Below are positions 50,527 to 60,800 of a DNA stretch of 64,000 bases, one piece after another (within the stretch, counting starts at the first letter, position 1; each line of letters opens with the position of its first letter). Both the position numbers and the translations under genes were made by a program. The stretch covers positions 1 through 64,000 of the forward strand of contig JAFGHO010000014.1 in NCBI GenBank assembly GCA_016930085.1, given 5' to 3'. The notes beneath the pieces were generated by a model that had not been told where the DNA came from, ran no database searches, and was given only the letters and a program-made list of their open reading frames with translations. Source of the stretch: Spirochaetales bacterium. Its GTDB lineage: Bacteria; Spirochaetota; Spirochaetia; SZUA-6; JAFGRV01.

Positions 50527-52989
50527 ATGAATTCTAAAAAACTTCCTGTTTACAAACAGCGATCAAAAATTCTCAAACGGCTCGCCTCGAATCAGGTCAT
50601 CGTTGTGGAAAGTCCCACCGGTTCGGGTAAAACAACCCAGATACCGCAGATTCTCTATGAAGCCCGGTATGCGAAGTCAGGCATCATCGGTATAACGCAG
50701 CCGCGGCGTATCGCGGCCGTTTCCGTTGCACAATTTATCGCGAAACAGATGGGAAAAACCATCCCGGACACCGTCGGATACAAAATGCGGTTTGAAGATG
50801 CAACCGACGCCCGGACAAAAATAAAGATCATGACTGACGGTATTCTCCTCCAGGAAATAAAAGCGGATTATATGCTTTCAAAATACAGCGTCATCATCGT
50901 CGATGAAGCCCATGAACGGAGCCTGAATATCGATTTTATCATCGGACTCTTGAAACGGATACTGCAAAGCAGACCGAATTTCAAGGTCATTATCTCCTCC
51001 GCAACGATCAATGCCCAGGTGTTTTCCGAATATTTCGACAGTTGTCCCGTGGTCAATATCGAGAGTATCATCTATCCCGTCAAAATCGTCTATCAGGTCG
51101 CAAAGGTCGAGCATAATTTCGATATGATGCTGCAGAATATAACCGATATCATGTTCAGAATCGATAAAGAATCGGAAGAAGGTGACGTCCTTGTTTTTCT
51201 TTCCGGTGAAAAGGGGATAAAGCAATGTATTACCATGCTTTACGGACTTCCCTTCGCGGACAAACTTGAAATTCTGCCCCTTTACTCCCGCCTCTCGAGC
51301 GAAGAACAGGAAAAGGTGTTCAATCAGTATCCGGGAAAACGAAAGGTCATCGTTGCCACCAATATTGCCGAAACATCGGTGACCATCGACGGCATTATTT
51401 ATGTGATTGACAGCGGACTCGCAAAAATGAACTTCTACAATCCCAGGACATTCACTTCCTCCCTTGTCGAGGTCCCCATCTCAAAGGCCGCTTGTAACCA
51501 GCGAAAGGGAAGGGCCGGACGCACGAATCCCGGCGTCTGTTTCCGTCTTTATAACCATACCGATTACGAATCGAGATCCATGTTTACCCTCGAAGAGATA
51601 TTCCGCACCGATCTGTCCGAGGTGGTATTGCGAATGGCTGAAATCGGTATTCATGATTTTGAAGGCTTTGATTTTATCTCGCAACCGCAAAAGGAAGGCA
51701 TTCATAGTGCCGTGGAAACCCTTACCATGCTCGACGGACTCGACGACAATATGGAACTCACTGAAATCGGAAAAATGATGGCGATATTCCCCCTCCTGCC
51801 GCGGCATTCACGCATTATTGTCGAGGCGATTATGCGGTATCCGGTCGTCATCGAAGAGGTCCTGATCGCAACGGCTTTCCTGACCACCAATTCCCCCTTT
51901 CTTCTCCCGCAGGGACTTGAAATCGAAGCGAGAAAGGCACATCATTCATTCAGGGACAAGAATGGGGATTTTCTCTCCTATCTCAAACTTTATAAAAGCT
52001 TTTTACGGACGAACAGGAAAGAGAAATTCTGTGAACAATATTTCCTTGATTACAAGACGATGCTTGAAATTCTCAATATCAAAACACAACTCGAAGATAT
52101 TGTGGCGGAAAATAAAATTCCCATTCGGTCGGGCGGCGGCGTCAAGGACTATATATCCGCTATCGCCAGGGGGCTTATTCAGTTTGTGTGCATAAAACGG
52201 GGAAAGGAGCTATACGCAAGCCTGACCGCAGAGAAAATATTTATTCATCCCGGTTCGGTGATGTTTCGAAAAAACCCCCGGTTCATCGTGGCTGGTGAAA
52301 TCGTCAAGACGACCCGCACATACGCCCGCTCGGTTTCCGAGATTCTGCCCGAATGGATTCCCGATATTTCTCCCCTGCTAACATCCCTCCTTGGTGTGGA
52401 AGGGGGTGTGAAAAGAAAGCGAAGGGGTGAGAGGGATTATACGAATAATATCAAAATCGGCGGGGAAGTGTTCAGGATTGAAACGGTAAAAGGAAAGAAG
52501 AAGACGGTCGTCCTCCCCTGGAACAAGGTAAAGGCGATGTTGCCGGCCTTGACGGATGCCATGATGCCTTCGTTCAAAGGATTGCGTGGAAAAATAATTT
52601 ATGAACAATATGAGATTCTTTCGGGAACAAGGCTCGATACCTTGCTTAATCTGGCCGCGAAAATCAATCCGGAAAAGGAAATCATCAGAAAATGGCCCCG
52701 AAATATCTTCCGTTTTCGTGAAAACCCCGCCCGCCTTTTGCAAAACCTTCGCTTGATTCTCATGCTATGCAAACAGAGGAAAAAATCGAAACGTCTCGGA
52801 TTTCTTTCGCTTCGAACGGACGGCGAAGGCAATTACCGTTTTATCTGTAAAAAGACCTTTTATTCGGCACTCACGGAAAGCCTCGCGAGCCTTGAAACCC
52901 TCGCGGACGAACCCGACGAGGTTCTCCAGGGTCCCGACCGTCAAACAGTGAACAAGCTATACCGGCGCCTCGCGGGATTGCTCGAATAA
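50527..52989 (+). CDS. hrpA: HrpA-type DEAH-box RNA helicase
   Basis: An 820-residue superfamily 2 helicase. Motif I TGSGKTT at about 31-37, Ia TQPRRIAA, II DEAHERS near 125, III SATIN, V TNIAETSVTIDG and VI QRKGRAGRT are complete. Helicase-associated and OB-fold domains follow (EEVLIATAFL, FIHPGSVMF). E. coli HrpA has about 1300 residues; Borrelia HrpA is about 820 and affects global gene expression. No Shine-Dalgarno sequence is visible at ATG 50527. Confidence 0.93.
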   Translation: MNSKKLPVYKQRSKILKRLASNQVIVVESPTGSGKTTQIPQILYEARYAKSGIIGITQPRRIAAVSVAQFIAKQMGKTIPDTVGYKMRFEDATDARTKIKIMTDGILLQEIKADYMLSKYSVIIVDEAHERSLNIDFIIGLLKRILQSRPNFKVIISSATINAQVFSEYFDSCPVVNIESIIYPVKIVYQVAKVEHNFDMMLQNITDIMFRIDKESEEGDVLVFLSGEKGIKQCITMLYGLPFADKLEILPLYSRLSSEEQEKVFNQYPGKRKVIVATNIAETSVTIDGIIYVIDSGLAKMNFYNPRTFTSSLVEVPISKAACNQRKGRAGRTNPGVCFRLYNHTDYESRSMFTLEEIFRTDLSEVVLRMAEIGIHDFEGFDFISQPQKEGIHSAVETLTMLDGLDDNMELTEIGKMMAIFPLLPRHSRIIVEAIMRYPVVIEEVLIATAFLTTNSPFLLPQGLEIEARKAHHSFRDKNGDFLSYLKLYKSFLRTNRKEKFCEQYFLDYKTMLEILNIKTQLEDIVAENKIPIRSGGGVKDYISAIARGLIQFVCIKRGKELYASLTAEKIFIHPGSVMFRKNPRFIVAGEIVKTTRTYARSVSEILPEWIPDISPLLTSLLGVEGGVKRKRRGERDYTNNIKIGGEVFRIETVKGKKKTVVLPWNKVKAMLPALTDAMMPSFKGLRGKIIYEQYEILSGTRLDTLLNLAAKINPEKEIIRKWPRNIFRFRENPARLLQNLRLILMLCKQRKKSKRLGFLSLRTDGEGNYRFICKKTFYSALTESLASLETLADEPDEVLQGPDRQTVNKLYRRLAGLLE

Positions 52990-53026
52990 CGGGTTGACGC
53001 CGGCCGGAATACGGAAACACCGCGCC

Positions 53027-53644
53027 TCACCGTTTTTTTTCTTTTAAAATGATCTCCCTGTCACCCAGCGCCGAATTGGTGACGATCCCCCTTCGAAGAA
53101 GGTCCTGGATTGTCTGGAGAATATCATCCGAACGGATCCCGAGACGGTCGCACGCCCAATTGACGAACTTGTCGATATTGATCCGGAACCCGTTGAAGGT
53201 GGGGGTCCCGTAATCGTGCGCGAACTGGATAAGACCTCCGATAATCTGATTGTCCCTTGTGGTGACAATCATCTTCTGGAGAATCGTATTCGCCCGTCTG
53301 AGCCGTTCCGAGAGAATCCGTATCATTTTTTTAGCAAAATCAGAGTTTTTTTCAATCACTTTCTCGAAAAGATTCTCGTTCATGATGAGGAGCTTGGTCG
53401 GCTTTGTCGCGACGGCCGTTGCCGATCGCGCTTTTTTTTCGATAATCGCCATTTCACCGAACATATCGCCCCTGCCCAGACTTATGAGTGTTTTTGATGA
53501 GGAGGTGTAGGTCGATTTTCTTATTTCGACCTCGCCTTCTATAATAATATAGAGTTCCTCGCCGCGGTCACCCTCCTGAAAAATGACGGTACCTGTTTTA
53601 AACTGTTTCACATGACGGTCAAAAACATCCCTGTTTAGTCGCAT
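53027..53644 (-). CDS. Cyclic-nucleotide-binding regulator (Crp/Fnr-like)
   Basis: A 205-residue protein. The N-terminal cNMP-binding beta-roll has GTVIFQEGDRGEELYIIIEGEVEI and the phosphate-binding cassette FGEMAIIEKKARSATAVA, with both the Glu and Arg that contact cyclic nucleotides. A long helix (RILSERLRRANTILQKM) leads to a C-terminal winged-helix-like domain (FVNWACDRLGIRSDDI). It is likely a cyclic-nucleotide-responsive regulator, although DNA contacts are not certain. GGGAGAAT precedes the start. Confidence 0.82.
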   Translation of the reverse strand: MRLNRDVFDRHVKQFKTGTVIFQEGDRGEELYIIIEGEVEIRKSTYTSSSKTLISLGRGDMFGEMAIIEKKARSATAVATKPTKLLIMNENLFEKVIEKNSDFAKKMIRILSERLRRANTILQKMIVTTRDNQIIGGLIQFAHDYGTPTFNGFRINIDKFVNWACDRLGIRSDDILQTIQDLLRRGIVTNSALGDREIILKEKKR

Positions 53645-53758
53645 TGATTATTCTCCCACTCTATAAAAATCGGTGAATATGAATGATAACTCAAGAAAAA
53701 AGGACGCGTGTATGTCGCCCGAGAAATTTCACCTGGACGCAAACCCGGACACCTCCCC

Positions 53759-53788
53759 TTGACCTGATGAGATGATAGCTGTTACTAT
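53759..53788 (+). promoter_or_regulatory. Promoter of the SLBB protein gene, predicted leaderless
   Basis: TTGACC (53759-53764), 18-nt spacer, TACTAT (53783-53788), then exactly six bases to ATG 53795. No Shine-Dalgarno sequence is present. Confidence 0.6.
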
Positions 53789-53794
53789 ACGGCC

Positions 53795-55306
53795 ATGAAA
53801 CAATACCTGTTCAGCATCATGTGCTTCTTTATGATCTGTTATTCGGGCATATCTGAGGAGTATGTGAGAATGCCTGCATTCGGAAATCAGCCGATACTCA
53901 CCACAAAAATCGACAGCGAGAAAGTAATCGCACAGAAAATACTGGGAACGACAAAATATAAACTGACCCCGGGGGATTCGTACAAGATTATCGTTCAGGT
54001 CAGGGAAACGATAACGCAGCCACTTATACTCGATGAAAATTATCTTCTTGAAATACCTTTTCTCGGAACGGTCGATGTCAGGGGGATGTATTTTTCCGAA
54101 CTCAGACAGCTGATAATCAAACGAATCAAGGCAAAAATGGTTGTCGACTTCGTCGATTTCGTTCTCGTCGCGCCTGCGTTATTCGATATTTTCATTTACG
54201 GCGGGGTGGAGAATCCGGGGATCGCCACGGTCACGCCGGTCAACACCCTCTGGGAGGCGATCGTTCTGGCAAAGGGCTTCAAGAAAGGCGGAAGTTACCG
54301 CCAGATTGCATTGGAGAGGGGCGGGGAGACCTTTGTCTGTGATCTCGGGAAATATATCGGGGAGGGGGACCTTTCACAGAATATGCTTCTTGAACCGGGA
54401 GACAGGATTTATATCCCCCATGCGGAAATCATGGCCAAAATCGACGGGAATGTCCTGTACCCGGACACTTACGAACTCGTACCGGGTGAAACAATGGCCG
54501 ATCTCATCCGTATTGCCGGCGGATTACGGCCGGATGCGGACAGGAAGCATATAAAGGTCGTCCGGATGACGGAAAGCAGGTCTTTTACCATGATCGATCT
54601 CACCTATGAAGCGGCTGAAACCGTTGCCGTTCAAAACGGCGATCAGATGAAGGTTGCCTCGTTTCATGAAAACTCCGATATGATTCTGGTCGAAGGGGCC
54701 CTTTACGGCAGACCGACGTCCGGAACGGAACCGCAGCCGATTACACCAAAACCTATCGTCATCAATGTTCCCTATATACCGGAGATGACTCTCCTTGAAG
54801 TTCTCGAGGAGTTCGGTGGTCCGACGCCCCTTGCCGACGCGGAGAAAAGCCTCGTGATACGAAAGCGGACAGGAGAAAAAATACCGGTCGATGTGAGAAG
54901 GCTGTGGGAATCCCGGAGCGACAACCTCGACATACTCCTCGAACCCCGAGATCATGTGTATGTACCGATGGTCGCGACAAAAGTCGTGGTCGCGGGAAAA
55001 GTGAACACCCCCGGCGCATTTCCTTATGTCACCGACTCGATTGTTTCCGATTATATCATGATGGCGGGGGGAATCATCCCGGAAGAAGGGGATGCAAATC
55101 GTATTTTCCTCCTCGACACGAAGGGGAAAAAAGCCCCGCTTACGCTGGAAAGCGAGGTCGAACCCGGTTATCTTATTTATGTCGATCAAACCGCCTGGGA
55201 ATATACGAAATACACACTCGACCAGATCACGGTCGTTATAGGCTTTGCCGCCGCATCACTTGCACTCGTCTTGAGTATTTATGATTTGATCGATGTATTC
55301 TATTAA
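53795..55306 (+). CDS. Polysaccharide export (SLBB-domain) protein
   Basis: A 503-residue exported protein of the Wza-like polysaccharide-export family. A signal peptide is followed by a PES domain (YKLTPGDSYKIIVQV) and several SLBB beta-grasp units (IDGNVLYPDTYELVPGETMADLIRIAGG; VAGKVNTPGAFPY, then SDYIMMAGGI). The C-terminus is one hydrophobic helix (ITVVIGFAAASLALVLSIYDL), unlike the outer-membrane helix of Wza. It may form a channel for exported glycan; no capsule genes are adjacent. Start at ATG 53795, apparently leaderless. Confidence 0.82.
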   Translation: MKQYLFSIMCFFMICYSGISEEYVRMPAFGNQPILTTKIDSEKVIAQKILGTTKYKLTPGDSYKIIVQVRETITQPLILDENYLLEIPFLGTVDVRGMYFSELRQLIIKRIKAKMVVDFVDFVLVAPALFDIFIYGGVENPGIATVTPVNTLWEAIVLAKGFKKGGSYRQIALERGGETFVCDLGKYIGEGDLSQNMLLEPGDRIYIPHAEIMAKIDGNVLYPDTYELVPGETMADLIRIAGGLRPDADRKHIKVVRMTESRSFTMIDLTYEAAETVAVQNGDQMKVASFHENSDMILVEGALYGRPTSGTEPQPITPKPIVINVPYIPEMTLLEVLEEFGGPTPLADAEKSLVIRKRTGEKIPVDVRRLWESRSDNLDILLEPRDHVYVPMVATKVVVAGKVNTPGAFPYVTDSIVSDYIMMAGGIIPEEGDANRIFLLDTKGKKAPLTLESEVEPGYLIYVDQTAWEYTKYTLDQITVVIGFAAASLALVLSIYDLIDVFY

Positions 55307-55323
55307 AGGCATACCGAAAGCGT

Positions 55324-56514
55324 ATGGTTTACCTGGATTGGGCTGCGACAGCCTTACCTGATCTCGATGTATTGAGGAAACGATGCGGTGAGGAAGAAGC
55401 GTGTTTCGGCAATCCTTCATCGCCGCACTCTGCGGGGAAAAAGGCACGGGAGCTTCTTTCAACCTCGAGGAAAAGGGTAGCGGGTGCCCTGGGGTGCGAT
55501 TCTTCAGAGGTCGTCTTTACCTCCGGCGGTACCGAATCCAATAATATGATCCTTTTCTCGTTACTCGGCCGTCCGGCACAGCGGAATCCGAAGATCGAGG
55601 TAAAACGGAAAATGCATATTGTCACAAGCGGAATCGAGCACCCGTCCGTTTACAACCCCGTCAAACGACTCGAGTTAATGGGATTCAGGGTCTCGGTTAT
55701 CCGCGCCGCGAAAGACGGAAGGGTCGAGCCCGGACGTATCGCCGAGGCGCTGGATGAAAAGACCGTGCTCGTTTCCCTTATGTTCGTCAACAACGAAACA
55801 GGGGTCGTTCAGCGGGTGGAAGAAACGGGGCGCCTGATACGGGAATACCGGTTGAAGTCGGGGCGGCGGATTATTTTTCATGTCGATGCGGTACAGGGGT
55901 TCGGAAAACTCCCCTTCAGGCCGGTTGAATGGGACGTGGATACCGCCGCGATCAGCGCCCATAAGCTGGGCGGACCAAAAGGCTCCGGAGCGCTCTTCAT
56001 ACGGAAGGGAATTATCCCCGATTTTCTTTATACGGGGGGTGAACAGGAGGAGAAACGGCGGCCGGGAACCGAGGATATTGCCGGGTGTTACGGATTCGGA
56101 CTTGTCGCGGAAAAGGGCGCCGGGCTTTTGGAGGAACGGTATGAAAACGCAACCGCTATAATGGAAAGACTGATGAAAGACCTCTCATCGATTCCGGGAA
56201 TTGTTTTTATACCGGACGGGCGGCCGCATATGAACCGGGCGAGTTGTTCACCGTACATACTCAAGGTCGCTTTTCCGCCGATACCCGGTGAAGTGGCGGT
56301 AAGGATGTGCGACGGGAAGGGATTTCTTGTTTCTACAGGTTCCGCCTGTTCTTCCAGGCAGAAAGAAAAATCACACCGGGTGCTCCGTCATATGGGTATC
56401 GGCGAGGATATCGCATCGTCGAGTATCCGGATATCGATCGGCTGGGAAACGAAAATGGAAGATTGTATCGCATTCTCACGGGTACTCAGACAACTCGTAC
56501 AATCGCTGAAATAA
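55324..56514 (+). CDS. Cysteine desulfurase
   Basis: A 396-residue PLP enzyme of the NifS/IscS family that mobilises sulfur from cysteine. The PLP Lys is K214 in SAHKLGGPKG; the catalytic Cys is C342 in STGSACSSRQKEK, a loop of group I type. VYLDWAATALPD starts the fold. It is 21 nt before thiI, like the Bacillus nifZ-thiI pair, so it is likely the sulfur donor for tRNA 4-thiouridine. No iscU or other Fe-S cluster gene is adjacent. Confidence 0.94.
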   Translation: MVYLDWAATALPDLDVLRKRCGEEEACFGNPSSPHSAGKKARELLSTSRKRVAGALGCDSSEVVFTSGGTESNNMILFSLLGRPAQRNPKIEVKRKMHIVTSGIEHPSVYNPVKRLELMGFRVSVIRAAKDGRVEPGRIAEALDEKTVLVSLMFVNNETGVVQRVEETGRLIREYRLKSGRRIIFHVDAVQGFGKLPFRPVEWDVDTAAISAHKLGGPKGSGALFIRKGIIPDFLYTGGEQEEKRRPGTEDIAGCYGFGLVAEKGAGLLEERYENATAIMERLMKDLSSIPGIVFIPDGRPHMNRASCSPYILKVAFPPIPGEVAVRMCDGKGFLVSTGSACSSRQKEKSHRVLRHMGIGEDIASSSIRISIGWETKMEDCIAFSRVLRQLVQSLK

Positions 56515-56535
56515 TAATGGAAAAGAGAAAAAAAG

Positions 56536-57699
56536 ATGTATGAAAGATCCCTCTTTCTAGTAAAATATGGAGAACTTTCGATAAAAGGGAAAAACAAGGC
56601 ACAGTTTACTAAAAGATTACGCGGCAATATCAGGCAACAGCTGACCGGAATCAAGACGGATTTCACCCTCCGGCCGGGACGGTTTTATCTGAGAGTGGAA
56701 GAGGGGGCGGAGGAGAGGGCGGCCGTCGTGCTCTCCCGTACATTCGGCATCAGGGCGTTTTCACGGGCAATCATGGTGGAAAAGAAGATTGAATCCATCG
56801 AGGAAGCGGCATGCAAGGTCGCCGGCAGGCTCGTCGAATCCGGAAAGGGGAATAGATTTAAATGTGAAGTGAGACGGACGGATAAATCCTTTCCTTCATC
56901 GTCATACGAGATCGCATGCCGGCTTGGAGATGTTTTACGTAAAACCTTTCCCGGCCTCTCCGTCAATCTGGATAAACCCGACTGGACCATCAATGTGGAA
57001 GTTCGCGAGCGTGCGTACGTCTACGGGGAAGAGGTGCCGGGTTTGTGCGGCCTTCCCGTTTCATGCGCCGGAAAGGGACTTCTTCTTTTGTCCGGCGGTA
57101 TCGATTCTCCCGTCGCCGGGTACCTCATGGCAAAACGGGGCCTTTTTCTGGATGCGGTTTATTTTCATACGCCGCCGTTCACCTCACAGGAAGTGCTTGA
57201 AAAGATCCGCAGCCTTATCGGCGTTGTAAAAACATATATACCGAATATGAAACTCTTTGTTGTACCGTTTACGGAAGTACAGCTTCGAATCAGGGAAAAG
57301 GCTTCTCGTGATGAAATCACCCTGCTGAGCAGGGCGAGTATGATGCGTATCGCGGATACGATCGCACGAAGGGACGCCTCACTCTGCCTTGTTACGGGAG
57401 AAAGCCTGAGCCAGGTCGCCAGTCAGACCCCGGAGAGTATTCGTTTTACGGGAAGCAAAACGGTTCTTCCCGTTTTTCGTCCGCTCATCGGGTATGACAA
57501 GGAAGAGATCATCAATGTCGCCCGCAGGATCGGAACATACGAGATATCGATTCTTCCCTATCCGGATTGCTGCACCCTCTTCGCTCCCCCGCACCCACTG
57601 ATCCGGCCGGATTTCGGACACATGTGCGACGCTTTCGATGATCTTGAAATCGGGGAACTCCTCGAGGCGGCGATAGCCGGAACCGAAACCGTCGAATAA
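56536..57699 (+). CDS. thiI: tRNA 4-thiouridine synthase ThiI
   Basis: A 387-residue ATP-pyrophosphatase that thiolates U8 of tRNA. An N-terminal ferredoxin-like and THUMP domain (about 60-165) precedes the PP-loop LLSGGIDSPVAGYL near residue 187. The C-terminal rhodanese domain of E. coli ThiI (482 residues) is missing, as in Bacillus, where a dedicated cysteine desulfurase delivers sulfur. The Cys pair in YPDCCTLF is conserved in the family. The upstream neighbour is that desulfurase. Confidence 0.95.
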   Translation: MYERSLFLVKYGELSIKGKNKAQFTKRLRGNIRQQLTGIKTDFTLRPGRFYLRVEEGAEERAAVVLSRTFGIRAFSRAIMVEKKIESIEEAACKVAGRLVESGKGNRFKCEVRRTDKSFPSSSYEIACRLGDVLRKTFPGLSVNLDKPDWTINVEVRERAYVYGEEVPGLCGLPVSCAGKGLLLLSGGIDSPVAGYLMAKRGLFLDAVYFHTPPFTSQEVLEKIRSLIGVVKTYIPNMKLFVVPFTEVQLRIREKASRDEITLLSRASMMRIADTIARRDASLCLVTGESLSQVASQTPESIRFTGSKTVLPVFRPLIGYDKEEIINVARRIGTYEISILPYPDCCTLFAPPHPLIRPDFGHMCDAFDDLEIGELLEAAIAGTETVE

Positions 57700-57831
57700 T
57701 GTTTTTACGACAATTGTCGCACCGACCGTTGCAGCCTTGACATTATTGAAAAATTACCATTACTATAACCTGACATCCAAACAACAGGGTTGTAGCCGTC
57801 GCTATTATATTTTATACACCAGGAGGAACCA

Positions 57832-60800
57832 TTGTACAAAGAGGTAAGTCAAAAAGTAAACTTTCCGGAAATGGAAGAAGAAATTCTTTCATTCTGGGAA
57901 AAAAACGATATTTTCAGGAAATCGATCGAACAGCGGGAGGGCTGTGAGGAGTACAGTTTTTATGACGGCCCGCCTTTTGCGACCGGGCTTCCCCACTTCG
58001 GTCATTTTGTTCCGGGAACGATCAAGGATGTGATTCCGCGTTACCAGACCATGAAAGGGAAAAAGGTACAGAGGAGGTTCGGATGGGACTGCCACGGACT
58101 CCCCGTGGAATACGAAATGGAAAAGGAACTCAAGATTTCCGGAAAGAAGGAGATCGAAGATTACGGTATCGCGAAGTTCAACGAGGCATGCAGATCGATC
58201 GTCCTCCGATATACCGGTGAATGGCGCTCCATTATTACTCGCCTGGGCAGATGGGTTGATTTTGATAATGATTACAAGACAATGGACCCCGATTATATGG
58301 AATCGATCTGGTGGGTGGTGAAGTCACTGTGGGACAGGGAACTCATTTTCGAGGGATTCTATATTCTTCCATATTGTCCGCGCTGTTCGACCGCACTCTC
58401 GAATTTTGAACTTAATCTGGGCGGTTACAAGGACGTCCAGGACCCCGCGATCACGGTCCGTTTCAGACTCAAGGACTCACCCGACACCTACATCATCGCC
58501 TGGACGACCACCCCTTGGACGCTTCCATCCAATCTTGCCCTTGCCCTTGGACCGGATATCACCTACGTGAAGGTAAAGGACTCGGACGAATACTATATTC
58601 TCGCGCGCGACCTGCTCCCCTCCTATTATAAAAACCCCGAAGAATGCGAGATCGTCAAAGAGTACAAAGGGCGTGATTTAAAAGACGTAAGGTATGAACC
58701 GCTTTTTCCCTATTTCAGAAACCTCGAAGAAAACGGCGCCTTCCGGACCTTTTTGGGCGATTTTGTTTCGACTGAAGACGGAACCGGTATTGTCCATATT
58801 GCCCCGGGTTTTGGTGAAGACGATTACAATATTCTCAGGGAGACCGGAATTCCGACTGTCTGTCCGGTAGACGGTGAAGGCAAATTCACGGACGAGGTGA
58901 CCGACTACAAAGGAATATTCGTCAAGGCAGCCGATAAACAGATTATCAAGGATCTCAAGGATCGGAAAAAAATAGTAAAACACGGGACATATATGCATCC
59001 GTACCCCCACTGCTGGCGGTGCAGTTCTCCGCTTATCTACCGCGCGATTTCATCGTGGTTTGTCAATATTGAAAAAATCAAGGAAGCCATGATACGGGCA
59101 AACCGGGAAATAACCTGGGTTCCCGCCCACCTCCGGGACGGGAGGTTCGGCAAATGGCTCGAAGGCGCCAGGGACTGGGCGATTTCACGAAACCGTTACT
59201 GGGGTAATCCCATTCCCATATGGAAATGTGAGGGCTGCGGCCGGACCGAATGCATCGGAAGCAGGGCTGAGCTCGAAGAGAAGTCCGGGAAAAAGGTGGA
59301 CGATCTGCACAAGCACTTTATCGATGGGATCACCTACTCTTGCGATTGCGGCAGTGCGATGATCCGTATTCCGGAAGTCCTCGACTGCTGGTTCGAATCC
59401 GGGGCTATGCCCTATGCCCAGAATCATTACCCTTTTGAAAACAAGAAGCATTTCGAACAGAACTTTCCGGCGGATTTCATAGCGGAGGGGCTTGATCAGA
59501 CAAGGGGCTGGTTTTATACACTCACTGTATTGTCGGCCGCACTTTTCAACAAGCCCGCATTCAATAACGTCGTTGTCAATGGACTTGTCCTCGATGAGGA
59601 AGGGAAAAAGATGTCAAAATCCCTGAGGAATTATACCGATCCCGCCGAGGTCGTGAACTCCTTTGGGGCGGATGCGCTCAGGCTTTTCCTGATGCATTCG
59701 GCGGTGGTAAAGGCGGAGGATTTGAAATATTCCGATACCGGCGTGAGGGAGGTGCTGAAAAATGTCATCATACCCCTGTGGAACTCATACTATTTCTTTG
59801 TCACCTATGCCAACGTCGACAGGATCCGGATAAGCGAGCCGCCGGAAAATCCCGAGAATCCGCTTGACCGGTGGATTTTGTCCGAGGCGGAACGGCTGGT
59901 GGAGGAGGTCACCGAACAACTCGATGCCTACGATCTGCAGAAGGCGTTCGATCCCATTGTCGGATTCATCGATCTGCTCAACAACTGGTACATACGGCGT
60001 TCAAGACGGCGTTTCTGGAAATCGGAAAACGATCTGGAAAAAAATCAGGCATATCAAGCCCTTCATACGGCCCTGATGAAGCTTATCCTTGTCGCCTCAC
60101 CGTTTATCCCCTTTACGACAGAGGGAATGTACCAGAACCTCAAACCGGATGGCTCGCCGCTTTCCATTCATCTCTGCGAGTGGCCCGTAGCGGATAACAG
60201 CAAACGCGATACGGAACTCGAAGCCCGCATGAAAATCACCAGACAGGCCGTTTCCATGGGCAGGGCGCTACGGATTCAATACCAGCTTCGCAACAGACAG
60301 CCGCTCAAGGCGATTCACCTTGTCACACGGAATAAAGATGAGAAACGTACCCTCATCGAGATGGAAGAGATCATCAAGGACGAGATGAATGTGAAAAACG
60401 TCGTATTCAGGGAAAACGAGGAGGAGCTTGTCGAATACCGGGCCAAGGCGAATTACCGTGTCCTCGGAAAAGAACTCGGTAAGGATATGAAAAAGGCAGC
60501 GGAAAAGATCGAGACACTCAGGATGAGTGAAATCCATTCGCTGCTCGAAGGATCGGTTCTCTCGCTCGATCTCGGGGACAGGGTTTTCGATCTGACGGCG
60601 GAGGGTGTGAGTGTGATGAGAATCGAAAAGGAAAATCTCAAGGTGCTCAACGAGGGCTCGTTAACGATCGCCCTTGATCCTGAAATGACGGACGAACTCG
60701 TGCGGGAAGGAATCGTGAGGGATATCGTCCGTTCGGTACAGAACGGGAGAAAGGAAATCGGGTTGAACGTGACAGACCGTATCAATCTCTTCATCCACGG

